DNA of 29,188 nucleotides, from contig CAYWFP010000051.1 in the NCBI GenBank assembly GCA_964457365.1, positions 1 to 29,188 on the forward strand. The letters are read 5' to 3'. The position numbers and the translations under genes were made by a program. This DNA comes from CAYWFP01 sp964457365. Lineage in GTDB: Bacteria > Planctomycetota > SZUA-567. Under the pieces are notes generated by a model, which had not been told where the DNA came from, did no database searches, and saw only the letters and a program-made list of their open reading frames with translations. This document shows, piece after piece, positions 1 through 7,706 of this stretch (positions within the stretch are counted from its first letter, which is position 1; the number at the start of each line of letters is the position of its first letter).

Positions 1-139
1 TCTTGCCCGAGGGCACAATGACTGCGCCGAAATGCCGAAATAATTGTCGGACGGGACCTTGGCCTTTGAGCGGATCGTTGTTTCTTTTGGTCATGGATTC
101 CAGGGTTGACCGGAGGGAAAGGGTTTATAGGATTTGGGT
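1..139 (+). other. Left-edge leader upstream of truB, no assignable gene
   Basis: No recognisable protein is encoded here. One forward frame entering from the left edge stays open to a TAA at 41-43, so the first 43 bases could be the tail of an upstream gene, but 13 codons are too few to identify. A longer forward frame (3-194) overlaps the truB start by about 55 bases and has no family resemblance. In many genomes truB follows rbfA or a DHH-family phosphoesterase gene; nothing visible here confirms either. Confidence 0.3.
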
Positions 140-865
140 ATGGAAGAGCCGACGTTTTCCGAATTGCGCCAGCGGTTCCGCCTTGATCCCTTAGCCTTGC
201 TCGGTCAGGTGCCGGGGGTCTTTGCCGTCGACAAGCCACCCGGGATGACCAGTCACGATGTCGTCGCTATTGCGCGCAAACGATTGAACATGCGCAAGAT
301 CGGACACGGCGGCACGCTAGATCCTCTGGCGACGGGGGTGCTTCTGATCCTTGCCGGTCGTGCGACACGGCTTTTCGATAAGTTGCAAACCTTCGAAAAA
401 GAATATGTTTCACGATTTCGTCTGGGTGAACGGACGGATACGCATGATATTGCCGGTTCGGTGATCGCTCGGTCGGACGCCGGCGTATTGCCTATAGAGC
501 GGAGCGCTTTGGAAACGATTCTGGCAAACTATCGCGGTGAGATACAGCAGGTTCCGCCGATGTATTCGGCTCTCAAAAAGAATGGAAAGAAACTTGTCGA
601 TATGGCGCGTGCGGGGAAGGTGATCGAACGGGATGCGCGTCCGGTGCGGGTGCGTCGGTTGGAGTTGGTCGCTTTCGACGGAATCGAAGGCGAGTTGATG
701 ATGTGTGTTTCGAAAGGCTTTTACGTTCGTTCCTTGATTGACGATATCGGTCGGAGTCTGGGCAGTTACGCGGTAATGACCGCTCTGCGACGCACACGCA
801 TCGGCCCGTTCGGCCTAGAACCGGCGATTGCCCCCGAGGATATCGCCCCGTTGCGCGAAGGATAA
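140..865 (+). CDS. truB: tRNA pseudouridine(55) synthase TruB, short form
   Basis: Isomerises uridine 55 of the tRNA T-arm to pseudouridine in the cytoplasm. The 241-residue protein carries the TruB core: an opening block VDKPPGMTSHDVV near residue 30, then the catalytic block GHGGTLDPLATGVL, in which Asp61 is the expected nucleophile, and later the FYVRSLIDDIG substrate-binding segment. I chose ATG at 140 because AGGA lies 7 bases upstream; a TTG two codons earlier is an alternative. E. coli and Bacillus TruB are about 310 residues and end in a PUA domain; this protein stops right after the catalytic fold, so the PUA domain is absent. Short TruB forms are known in other phyla. The stop is two bases from that of the convergent hydrolase gene, leaving no room for a separate terminator. 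Identification is secure. Confidence 0.96.
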   Translation: MEEPTFSELRQRFRLDPLALLGQVPGVFAVDKPPGMTSHDVVAIARKRLNMRKIGHGGTLDPLATGVLLILAGRATRLFDKLQTFEKEYVSRFRLGERTDTHDIAGSVIARSDAGVLPIERSALETILANYRGEIQQVPPMYSALKKNGKKLVDMARAGKVIERDARPVRVRRLELVAFDGIEGELMMCVSKGFYVRSLIDDIGRSLGSYAVMTALRRTRIGPFGLEPAIAPEDIAPLREG

Positions 866-867
866 CG

Positions 868-2841
868 CTATGAACCATCCGGCAAGGCGTATGCCGTCTT
901 TCCCGGCAGAAGGAAATGCGCACCTGCTTCGTCCACCTTCTCTGCTCTGACGGTTGTGCCGCTCAACACGTCGGTTACTCTCTCTACCTTGTCCGCCCAA
1001 AGCGGAAGCGTCACCGCAATCGGTTCTGTGGTCGGATCGACCACGACGTGGCCGGCGCAGAGCGAGGCGCGGCGGTTCAGTGGCAGCGCTTCTCGGATGC
1101 CGTTTTCGCGCACGAAACGGACCAACCACTTGTTCATCGGATCCTTCGCCATCGGCCGATACGTTTCGATGGAGACTGGGGACGGGAAAACCGTGTCCGA
1201 CCCGGGGCAGACCGTGGCATAACCGCCGTGGAGATTGTAGCGCGAGGTCGAGCGGTAGACTAGGCGTTTGCGCCCCGCGCGTATGATCTCGAAGAGGAAT
1301 TCCTCCTGGCCGGTGTGGGTCGAGTAACCGTTGGCAGGAAGGTCCATGCCCATGACTTCGCACCACATGAAGAAGTCTGGCGACCAGCGCCGCGCTTCGG
1401 CAAGTACGCGTTCCATGAAGCGATAAGAACCGATCATCGTCTCGCTCGGGTATTTCTGCCACGGTCGCGTGGACGGTTCCGAAAAATCCGGCGGCAGGGG
1501 CGATCCGCCGCAATCCCAGAATACGCCCTCGACGTAAAACTCCTCGATATACCGGCGAATCCAGCCGAGAAAATAGTCTTGCACTTCCGGATGATTGAAA
1601 TTCATCCCGTGGTACATGTCGAAGGAGCCGACGCTGAAGCTTTCGTACGGCCGGCCGTCCTCCCCCTTGATCGCCCAGTCGTACTTGATGTCCGAACTCG
1701 GCGGGGCCATGCCCAGAAACGGCATCCAGACGAACATCTTTCCACCCAATTCGCGCACGGTTTTTCCAACCTTGCGCATGCCCTCGGCGCCGCCGTGGTG
1801 CGGTGTGGGACGGAGGCTGCTCGCCGCGCAGTCCCAACTTCCGGGGCGAACGTCGTGGGTGGTGATGCCGAAGCCGGTCAAGCCCAATTCGCCGTGCAGG
1901 TATTTGATATGCTCGACCATGTCGTCCAGACCGCGCTCGCGGTACTGCCACCAATGCAGCCAGAACCACGTGGTGTGGAAGAACCAGTCGCCGGGTTCTT
2001 CGTAGGCGATAAAATTTTCGTTCAGGCGGGCAAGCATCTCCTCCCTGCCGCTCTTGCCCCAGAAAAGCGTGACCTCCGGCAGGTGAATGATTTCAGCCGG
2101 TTGCAGGCGCGCGTGGAACTGGAACTGCGCCTTGCAGGCGTCGATTTCGAAATCCCAGTGCATGCCGACGGTCGGGCGTTGCGCGGTGATCCAGAGCCAG
2201 CGACCGTCGGGGTGCGTGTAGATCGCCCCTGGCACCATCTGCACGCCCGGATGCGCGCGGCGGTAATGATTCCAGAGATGCGGCACAACCTCGGACACCG
2301 GTCCTTCCTCGTGCGAGACGTGCGATCGTGGGCCGCAACCGCCTAGGCTGGACTGGATCATCCGCGTTTCGGGGCCGAACCAGTCGGTCTTGGCGCAGAG
2401 CGCTCCGGCCGTGTCGAGCCAGAGGGGCATCTGGAGGGGACGCGCGCCGGCACTCATGTTTTCTTCCGCTTCGTAATGCATCACGCGCATGCGGTCGAGA
2501 CGGTAACGGATGCTCAGGCTTTGCGGTGGGTTGATGTGGTTCCCCCAAGGCTTGCAGGCGCTGCCGATAACGACCTGGCGGAAGACGTCGAATCCTTGCG
2601 CACCGCCGATGGACGGATGCGTGATCGAGCGCAACATGCACTGCCAAGCCGGATCTTTGCCGTTGTCGTCGATATGAACCAGTTGGACCGGCAAGGGTAT
2701 TTTGTTGATTTCGACTTCGTGGCCAGGCTTGAACGAGATTACTTCCATCTCCAGGCGCTTGTCGAAAATGTTCAGGATCTGGCCGGTATTCTCGTCATAG
2801 CTGATGCGCAAGTCGCCGCGTTCTTCTGTGTTTGTATTCAT
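868..2841 (-). CDS. Putative TIM-barrel glycoside hydrolase (GH36/GH31-like layout)
   Basis: A 657-residue protein with no signal peptide. The first ~280 residues are beta-rich and Trp/Gly-rich, like the N-terminal sandwich of clan GH-D or GH31 enzymes. The second half reads as a barrel: the HTTWFWLHWWQYRERG segment near 290, the THDVRPGSWDC segment near 330, then EGVFWDCGG with Asp443 as candidate nucleophile, and MWCEVMG with Glu495 as candidate acid/base. These roles are inferred from position only. A short beta-rich C-terminal domain closes the protein. I chose ATG at 2841 over an in-frame GTG four codons upstream because a GGAG and an AGAGG lie just before it. It is divergent from the GntR-type regulator gene and its promoter overlaps a palindrome, so it is probably that regulator's target. 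The substrate cannot be read from sequence; a family outside GH36/GH31 is possible. Confidence 0.6.
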   Translation of the reverse strand: MNTNTEERGDLRISYDENTGQILNIFDKRLEMEVISFKPGHEVEINKIPLPVQLVHIDDNGKDPAWQCMLRSITHPSIGGAQGFDVFRQVVIGSACKPWGNHINPPQSLSIRYRLDRMRVMHYEAEENMSAGARPLQMPLWLDTAGALCAKTDWFGPETRMIQSSLGGCGPRSHVSHEEGPVSEVVPHLWNHYRRAHPGVQMVPGAIYTHPDGRWLWITAQRPTVGMHWDFEIDACKAQFQFHARLQPAEIIHLPEVTLFWGKSGREEMLARLNENFIAYEEPGDWFFHTTWFWLHWWQYRERGLDDMVEHIKYLHGELGLTGFGITTHDVRPGSWDCAASSLRPTPHHGGAEGMRKVGKTVRELGGKMFVWMPFLGMAPPSSDIKYDWAIKGEDGRPYESFSVGSFDMYHGMNFNHPEVQDYFLGWIRRYIEEFYVEGVFWDCGGSPLPPDFSEPSTRPWQKYPSETMIGSYRFMERVLAEARRWSPDFFMWCEVMGMDLPANGYSTHTGQEEFLFEIIRAGRKRLVYRSTSRYNLHGGYATVCPGSDTVFPSPVSIETYRPMAKDPMNKWLVRFVRENGIREALPLNRRASLCAGHVVVDPTTEPIAVTLPLWADKVERVTDVLSGTTVRAEKVDEAGAHFLLPGKTAYALPDGS

Positions 2842-2906
2842 GGCCTCTCTCACTCCAGTTTGGTTGTGTCAAATGGGAAGTGCGACAGAGCGCACCGATG
2901 TCGTTG

Positions 2907-2932
2907 TTGCGGTATACCTATATATACCACAA
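2907..2932. promoter_or_regulatory. Palindromic operator candidate over the hydrolase promoter
   Basis: A 26-base inverted repeat: arms TTGCGGTATA and TATACCACAA around a 6-base centre, matching at 9 of 10 arm positions. It covers the proposed -10 box of the leftward hydrolase gene. The half-site GTGGTATAT recurs at 3000-3008 by the regulator's own promoter. The divergent GntR-type regulator is the natural ligand, since this family binds short AT-centred palindromes. The repeat is seen directly; the protein assignment is inference. Confidence 0.55.
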
Positions 2933-2944
2933 AATAAAAGTCAA
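2917..2944 (-). promoter_or_regulatory. Candidate sigma70-type promoter of the hydrolase gene
   Basis: On the minus strand TTGACT (2939-2944) and TATAGG (2917-2922) are 16 bases apart, about 75 bases upstream of the ATG at 2841. The -10 lies inside the palindrome at 2907-2932, which fits repression by steric block. Confidence 0.4.
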
Positions 2945-2972
2945 CAAAAAACGGTAAATATGGAAGTATATC

Positions 2973-3001
2973 TTGATTTGAACCTCCAAGTGGTTTATAG
3001 T
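2973..3001 (+). promoter_or_regulatory. Candidate promoter of the GntR-type regulator operon
   Basis: TTGATT at 2973-2978 and TATAGT at 2996-3001 with a 17-base spacer. Initiation near 3008 would leave a leader of about 13 bases containing the GGAG before the ATG at 3021. The -10 lies inside the tandem repeat at 2989-3008, which suggests autoregulation. Confidence 0.4.
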
Positions 3002-3008
3002 GGTATAT
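2989..3008 (+). repeat. Tandem 10-base direct repeat, likely regulator half-sites
   Basis: Two head-to-tail copies, AGTGGTTTAT then AGTGGTATAT, match at 9 of 10 positions and are spaced by one DNA turn. They share GTGGTATAT with the palindrome at 2907-2932 and cover the proposed -10 box and start region of the regulator gene. A second, lower-order binding site for autoregulation is the simplest reading. Confidence 0.45.
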
Positions 3009-3020
3009 TATGGAGTAGCG

Positions 3021-4508
3021 ATGGCTGCGCGACAACAAGTGGCTGAACGGAAGGGGTGGAGTCTGAATCAGCTTTTCCCGGAACTGGAGAAGCTGTTGGG
3101 AAAAGCATATCGCCTTGATCGTTCCTTGCCGGATCAATTGGAGGAGCGTTTACGAAGCTGGATTGATGTCCAGCAGCCAGGCATGCGGTTGCCTTCGGAG
3201 CGTGCGTTGGCAAAGATGGCTGGCGTCAACAGATTGACGTTGCGCAAGGCGATGGCTCGTCTCTCGGCTGGGGGGGTGATCGTTTCCACGCGGCGCGGCA
3301 CGTTTATCAACGACAATGCGTCTATCGCTTCCAGCGTACCTCAGGCTCATCCTCTGCAGACGATTACCGTGCCGGGGGCAGCCATGCCCGCCACGATTAC
3401 GATTGCGCTTTACGAGCAGTTGCCTTGGCAAAGGTCGTTCTGGCAATGGGCCGGAGAGGCCTATAACAACGCCGCGAGTCCCGGGCGTATCCGTATTGTG
3501 TGGGTGCCTGCGGATATACGCACGCCTGAAGACTATCTCGCATTTCTTCACGAGGCGAAGGCCGATTTGGCGCTTTTTCTCCCGCGAGTTGCTCACGAGT
3601 TCGGCGAACGTGGTCTCTTGGCAGAAATTCCGGAAGCTTTGTTTGCATTCGAGCCGTTACTTGCTACTGCTCCTTCTCGTTGGTATCTGCCGGTGCATGC
3701 TACAATCTGGTTGATGGCATGGAATCGCTCGCTGATGCCGTCGCTGTCGTTGCCACATCCATGTTCTGCCGACGATTTGGAGGCACGGTTGCTGACGGAA
3801 GCGTCCAAAGCATCGTCGAGGTGTGCGTTGCTGGCATTGCCGATCTGCATATGGTTCGCGTATGGGGCGCCCGCAAATCCTCTGAGTTGGTACGAATTGC
3901 GCGATTGCGTTCGTGATTTATTCTCGCGAGTCAAACGGCTTCGCCCCCTTGCGCGCCGTTTGCTGGAGACCGGCGAGGCTTTTCCCAGTCATGCCGCTTC
4001 GTTTTTTGACCAGCGCGTCGCCGGAATTATCGGCCAAAGCGTATTTTTCCTCGGTGGGCTTGCTGAGATGCCTGCGCGTTGCGAGTGCGTTCTGCCACGC
4101 CCGTTGCCGGAGCGAAGATTGCCGGCTTCGGTCAGTTCGATGGGGATCATGGCGAACGCTAATGCGGATCATCTGGCGGATGTATTGGCGTTTTTTCTCT
4201 CAGCGAAAGTACAAAACCACATCGCAGACATGGGCGTCAACGCACCGGTGATACGTTCTGCCTTCGCTCGTTTCGCCGAACCGTTGGGCTGGAATGATAG
4301 CGATCGTACTTTGTTGGCGCAGACTCAATATCTTGAAGGTCCCGATGAGACGAATGGATGGTTCTGGTATTTACGGCAAGCTCTCGCAACGCTTTGCTCG
4401 GACGTGCTGGACGGTCGTCGAAATGTTGATGACGAACTGCTCGACGAGGCATTGTCGCGTGCGCCATTCTTCAAGGGATTGCTGATTGAAGCGAAAGGAT
4501 CGTCATGA
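3021..4508 (+). CDS. GntR-family regulator with solute-binding-protein-like sensor domain
   Basis: A 495-residue cytoplasmic transcription factor. Residues ~30-105 form a GntR winged helix: LPDQLEERLRSWI, then GMRLPSERALAKMAGVNRLT with the recognition helix, then a wing ending VSTRRGTFIND. From ~115 onward the sequence (TITIALYEQLPWQRSFWQWA, later KADLALFLPRVAHEF) resembles family-1 sugar-binding proteins of ABC importers, but with no signal peptide, so it probably senses a sugar-like ligand inside the cell. ATG at 3021 is chosen for its GGAG five bases upstream; a GTG at 3000 has no such site. The gene overlaps the next by 4 bases (ATGA), placing the regulator first in an operon with the URO-D-family and sulfatase genes. 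The wHTH call is firm; the sensor fold and ligand are inferred. Confidence 0.8.
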   Translation: MAARQQVAERKGWSLNQLFPELEKLLGKAYRLDRSLPDQLEERLRSWIDVQQPGMRLPSERALAKMAGVNRLTLRKAMARLSAGGVIVSTRRGTFINDNASIASSVPQAHPLQTITVPGAAMPATITIALYEQLPWQRSFWQWAGEAYNNAASPGRIRIVWVPADIRTPEDYLAFLHEAKADLALFLPRVAHEFGERGLLAEIPEALFAFEPLLATAPSRWYLPVHATIWLMAWNRSLMPSLSLPHPCSADDLEARLLTEASKASSRCALLALPICIWFAYGAPANPLSWYELRDCVRDLFSRVKRLRPLARRLLETGEAFPSHAASFFDQRVAGIIGQSVFFLGGLAEMPARCECVLPRPLPERRLPASVSSMGIMANANADHLADVLAFFLSAKVQNHIADMGVNAPVIRSAFARFAEPLGWNDSDRTLLAQTQYLEGPDETNGWFWYLRQALATLCSDVLDGRRNVDDELLDEALSRAPFFKGLLIEAKGSS

Positions 4509-5569
4509 AGGACATCAGGCCGCTCGTGCGAAAGGAGAAGCCAGACTTCTCGCGTTTTCTGAAGGTCCTCAAACGGGAGGGAGGGCGCGATTACGTGCCC
4601 TTCCTGGAGATGGTTTTCGAGGTGGAGTATCTCGAATCATTGACCGGCATGACGCCTCCGTGCAAACTGAACATGATGCCGACGTCGCCGTCCTTCGAAG
4701 CTTCCTTCGGTTACTATCTGCGTGCATGTGCGGCGATGGGGTTCGACCATGGCACGATCAATCTCTGCGGTTTTCGCGGCTTTCCGGCCAAGCGTCACGG
4801 TGGTGCTTTCATGCAAATGGGAGACGGCACGGTTACCAGTTGGGAAGATTTCGAGAGTTATGAATGGCCCTCGATCGACATGATCGACCTTGCGGCGATG
4901 GAGCGGACTGCGAAGCTGGCCCCGGAGGGCATGGGCGTCCTTACCGGCGGCAACGCGCCGTTTCAGACCGCGATGGACCTGATGGGGCTTGAGAACCTGA
5001 GCGTCCTGCTCTACGAGGACCCGGATCTCGTCAAGGCTGTCGTCGACAAGGTCGGCTCAACAATGGCGGCGGTAAGCGACCTTGTTTGTGCGCAACCGTA
5101 TATCGACGGTTTCTTCCATACCGGCGACATGGGCCACAAGACCGGAACCTTCATCTCTCCCGACCAGCTTCGGGAGTATTTCCTGCCTTGGCACAAACGC
5201 GTTGTCGACGCGGCCCATAAACATGGCAAAGTCTGTCTGCTGCACTCCTGCGGCAACCTGCACGCGATCATGCCCGATATCATTGACTGTGGCTACGACG
5301 GCAAGCATTCGTTTGAAGATGTCATTCGGCCCGGCATTTTGGATTTGCACCAGGAGTTAGGCGATCAAATCGCACTCATCGGCGGTATTGACGTCGATTT
5401 TCTCACACGTTCCTCCGAAGACGCGATCCGCCAGCGCGTACGCGACTATATCGACGCCATGGCCCCCGGCGGGGGCCATATCCTTGGCAGTGGCAACTCC
5501 ATCCCCGACTGGTGCCCCAAGGAAAAGTGGTGGGCGCTTCTGGACGAAGGTTTGAAGTATGGACGGTGA
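4505..5569 (+). CDS. Uroporphyrinogen decarboxylase (URO-D) family protein
   Basis: A 354-residue soluble protein of the URO-D superfamily, which includes HemE and the corrinoid methyltransferases MtaA, MtbA and CmuA. Supporting segments are ISPDQLREYFLPWHKRVVDA near 217-236, LLHSCGN at 245-251, in which His247 and Cys249 match the zinc-binding pair of the methyltransferase branch, and GGIDVDFL near 293-300. The N-terminal arginine motifs expected of true HemE were not evident, so haem biosynthesis is unlikely. A methyl-transfer or demethylation role in sugar catabolism is possible, but no corrinoid protein gene is in the window. Its ATG overlaps the regulator stop and its end overlaps the sulfatase start by 11 bases, so all three are translationally coupled. 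Family call is strong; the reaction is unknown. Confidence 0.8.
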   Translation: MKDIRPLVRKEKPDFSRFLKVLKREGGRDYVPFLEMVFEVEYLESLTGMTPPCKLNMMPTSPSFEASFGYYLRACAAMGFDHGTINLCGFRGFPAKRHGGAFMQMGDGTVTSWEDFESYEWPSIDMIDLAAMERTAKLAPEGMGVLTGGNAPFQTAMDLMGLENLSVLLYEDPDLVKAVVDKVGSTMAAVSDLVCAQPYIDGFFHTGDMGHKTGTFISPDQLREYFLPWHKRVVDAAHKHGKVCLLHSCGNLHAIMPDIIDCGYDGKHSFEDVIRPGILDLHQELGDQIALIGGIDVDFLTRSSEDAIRQRVRDYIDAMAPGGGHILGSGNSIPDWCPKEKWWALLDEGLKYGR

Positions 5570-6965
5570 TGAGCGCCACAATATCGTTATCGTTCTCACC
5601 GACGAACAACGCTGGGATACCCTCGGTTGCTATGGGTATCCTCGGGATGTATCGCCGAATCTGGACCGGCTCGCCGCCGAGGGCGTGCGTTTCTCTCATG
5701 CGTTCACCTGCTGCCCGGTCTGCGGGCCCGCGCGTGCGGCGATACAGACCGGTCGCTACCCGAGTGAGACCGGTTGCATAGCCAACAACATCCGTCTTCC
5801 TGCGAACGAACAGACGATCGCGCACCATCTCGCGGCAGCCGGATACGAGACGGCGTATTTCGGCAAGTGGCATCTCGCTTCCGACAGCAATGAGGGAGAG
5901 GATTGTTTCTGGACGCGCCCCATTCCGTCGGATCGGCGTGGCGGATGGGGCCGTACCTGGGTCGCTACCGACGTCCCCGAGTATACATCGCATTCGATGG
6001 CCGGCTATCTCTTCGATGCCAAAGGCGAACGGCGCGAATTTGCTGAACGCTACCGCGCCGACGCGTTCACCGACCTTGCCGTGGACTACCTTTTGCATCG
6101 TCATTCGCGGCGACCGCTCTTGATGTTCCTTTCGTTGGTGGAGCCGCATCCGCAGCCGTACCACAGGCATTACGTCGGGCCGGACTCGCCACGCACCCGT
6201 CCGGAACACCTGCGGCAGATCGCATATGAAGGGCCGGACGATATCGTGGGCTTGTTCCGTGATGCGCCGCTTCCTGCGGAGTTGATCGACGCGCGTGGAA
6301 TTGCCAGTCAGTACTGGCCCGATTATCTTGCCGCTTGCGCGCGCATCGACACTAATGTCGGTCGCCTTGTGGACGCATTCGAAAAAGCGGGGCTTTGGGG
6401 CAATACGTTGTTTATCTTCACTAGCGACCATGGCGATCATTTTCTCACACGTCATCCGGATATACATAAATGCACCTGCCACGACGCTTCGATTCGGATC
6501 CCGCTCGTTTTGCATGGCCCCGGTCTTCCATGCGGTGTGGTCAGTCCGCATTTTGCGAATATCGTCGATATCGCGCCGACCGTTCTTGCCGCTGCCGGCC
6601 TGGATGTTCCCGCTTCCATGCGCGGCACACCGCTGTTGGATTACCTCTGTCAACCGGTGCGCCAGGAACAGCAGGTCTATATCCAGACGCCGGAGCCGGT
6701 GCGCGGGCATGTTTTGCGAACCGAACGATTTACTTACGCCGTTCGCGAAGCCGTGGACGAGGACGGGGCGCCGTGCTGCCACGAAGACGCATTATATGAC
6801 AACCAGTCCGATCCGCACCAGCAGGACAACCTGGTCATGGATCGACGTTACGAAGCGATTCGCGCCGCCTGTTCCGTCGCGTTATCCCGTCGGATGGCAA
6901 AGCACGGTGCTGCGGTGCTGCCAATTCGTCCGTGGCACGGTTCGCCGATGAGAGACGAACAATGA
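5559..6965 (+). CDS. Formylglycine-dependent sulfatase (family S1), cytoplasmic type
   Basis: A 468-residue type I sulfatase that would cleave a sulfate ester. Family marks in order: IVIVLTDEQRWDTLGCYG with metal-binding Asp15 (the usual second Asp is Glu16), CPVCGPARAAIQTGRYP containing the C-x-P-x-R signature with Cys55 as the residue converted to formylglycine, FGKWHLA with Lys103 and His105, and FTSDHGDHF with metal ligands Asp290 and His291. There is no signal peptide or lipobox, so it probably acts on imported oligosaccharides, which is less usual than export. A GAAGG precedes the ATG, which overlaps the URO-D-family stop by 11 bases. The formylglycine-generating enzyme is not encoded in this window. 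Sulfatase identity is very likely; the substrate subfamily cannot be read. Confidence 0.92.
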   Translation: MDGDERHNIVIVLTDEQRWDTLGCYGYPRDVSPNLDRLAAEGVRFSHAFTCCPVCGPARAAIQTGRYPSETGCIANNIRLPANEQTIAHHLAAAGYETAYFGKWHLASDSNEGEDCFWTRPIPSDRRGGWGRTWVATDVPEYTSHSMAGYLFDAKGERREFAERYRADAFTDLAVDYLLHRHSRRPLLMFLSLVEPHPQPYHRHYVGPDSPRTRPEHLRQIAYEGPDDIVGLFRDAPLPAELIDARGIASQYWPDYLAACARIDTNVGRLVDAFEKAGLWGNTLFIFTSDHGDHFLTRHPDIHKCTCHDASIRIPLVLHGPGLPCGVVSPHFANIVDIAPTVLAAAGLDVPASMRGTPLLDYLCQPVRQEQQVYIQTPEPVRGHVLRTERFTYAVREAVDEDGAPCCHEDALYDNQSDPHQQDNLVMDRRYEAIRAACSVALSRRMAKHGAAVLPIRPWHGSPMRDEQ

Positions 6966-7091
6966 ATCTTCATTCTTGTATTACCGAGCTAGGCCACGTC
7001 GAATGACATTGCCGGCGGTTCGGATAAGAACTATCGATGCAGAAAAGTCCGCGCAGAGCCGGCGCGTTTTGGATGAATGCAGGGGAAGCCG

Positions 7092-7667
7092 ATGAAGATC
7101 GTTCTGCTCGGCGACAGTATCCGCATGGGATATGCTCCCGGCGTCCGTGACCGACTCGCGGACCTGGCCGAAGTCGCATGGCCTCCGGAGAATTGCGGTC
7201 ATAGTTTTCGCCTGCGCGAGCACCTTAACGAATGGGCTATCGAGCCGAATCCCGATGTGATTCATTTCAACTGTGGCATTCACGATCTGGGATGGATGCC
7301 GGGAGAGAAGGCTCCGCGATTCACCGCCAGGGAGTACGCCCGTAACCTTCGGCTCGTCATCGAGCGCCTTCGATGCGAAGCCGACGCCACGGTCTTCTTC
7401 GCAACAACGACGCCCTTTCTTGCTCCCTGCGACAAAACGCTGGCGATGAACCAGTGCAACCCGGCAACGATTGTCGCGCGCTACAACAAGGCCGCGATGA
7501 AGGTCATGTATTCGCTCAGTGTCCCCGTGGACGATCTGTATCAGGCGATAATGAACGCCGATCCGGACGAATGTCTCCAGATGGACAAGATCCACTTTAA
7601 CGATCACGGCAACGCCGTTCTGGCCAATGCCGTGACGACTTTTCTCAAGCAGAACCTCTCGCTGTGA
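7092..7667 (+). CDS. SGNH/GDSL-family hydrolase
   Basis: A 191-residue compact SGNH hydrolase, probably an esterase or carbohydrate deacylase. Block I is VLLGDSIRMGY with Ser9 as nucleophile; the middle block is IHFNCGIHDLG near 57-67, where His replaces the usual Asn of GxND; block V is DKIHFNDHG with Asp165 and His168. No signal peptide is present, so it should act in the cytoplasm. I chose ATG at 7092 because AGGGGAAG lies just before it; an in-frame ATG at 7077 would place that site inside the gene. It starts 126 bases after the sulfatase stop and may have its own promoter or be the operon's last gene. An ester-removing role beside the sulfatases (for example de-O-acetylation of the same glycan) is inference. 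Confidence 0.82.
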   Translation: MKIVLLGDSIRMGYAPGVRDRLADLAEVAWPPENCGHSFRLREHLNEWAIEPNPDVIHFNCGIHDLGWMPGEKAPRFTAREYARNLRLVIERLRCEADATVFFATTTPFLAPCDKTLAMNQCNPATIVARYNKAAMKVMYSLSVPVDDLYQAIMNADPDECLQMDKIHFNDHGNAVLANAVTTFLKQNLSL

Positions 7668-7706
7668 AGAGTTCCCCGCATCTGCGGACGGGGGCCTGGC
7701 GGCAAT

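Noticed and set aside
815..1969. Minus-strand open frame of 384 codons overlapping the hydrolase gene in another frame
   Set aside because: Shifted-frame shadow of the 868-2841 gene, with Arg/Pro/Gly-rich composition typical of out-of-frame GC-rich DNA.
4505..5569. Considered as hemE
   Set aside because: Expected HemE arginine motifs are not apparent and the HxC motif is of the methyltransferase type; the context is catabolic.
5403..6782. Long minus-strand open frame (459 codons) opposite the first sulfatase
   Set aside because: It is the antisense shadow of a confidently identified sulfatase and URO-D gene; its residues are Arg-rich without any family motif.
6961..6975. AATGA/TCATT hairpin at the first sulfatase stop
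   Set aside because: Five AT-rich pairs with no following U-run; compatible with chance.
7668..7706. Short CCGCA/TGCGG hairpin between the convergent SGNH and sulfatase genes
   Set aside because: Only a two-base loop and no U-run; too weak for a terminator call.
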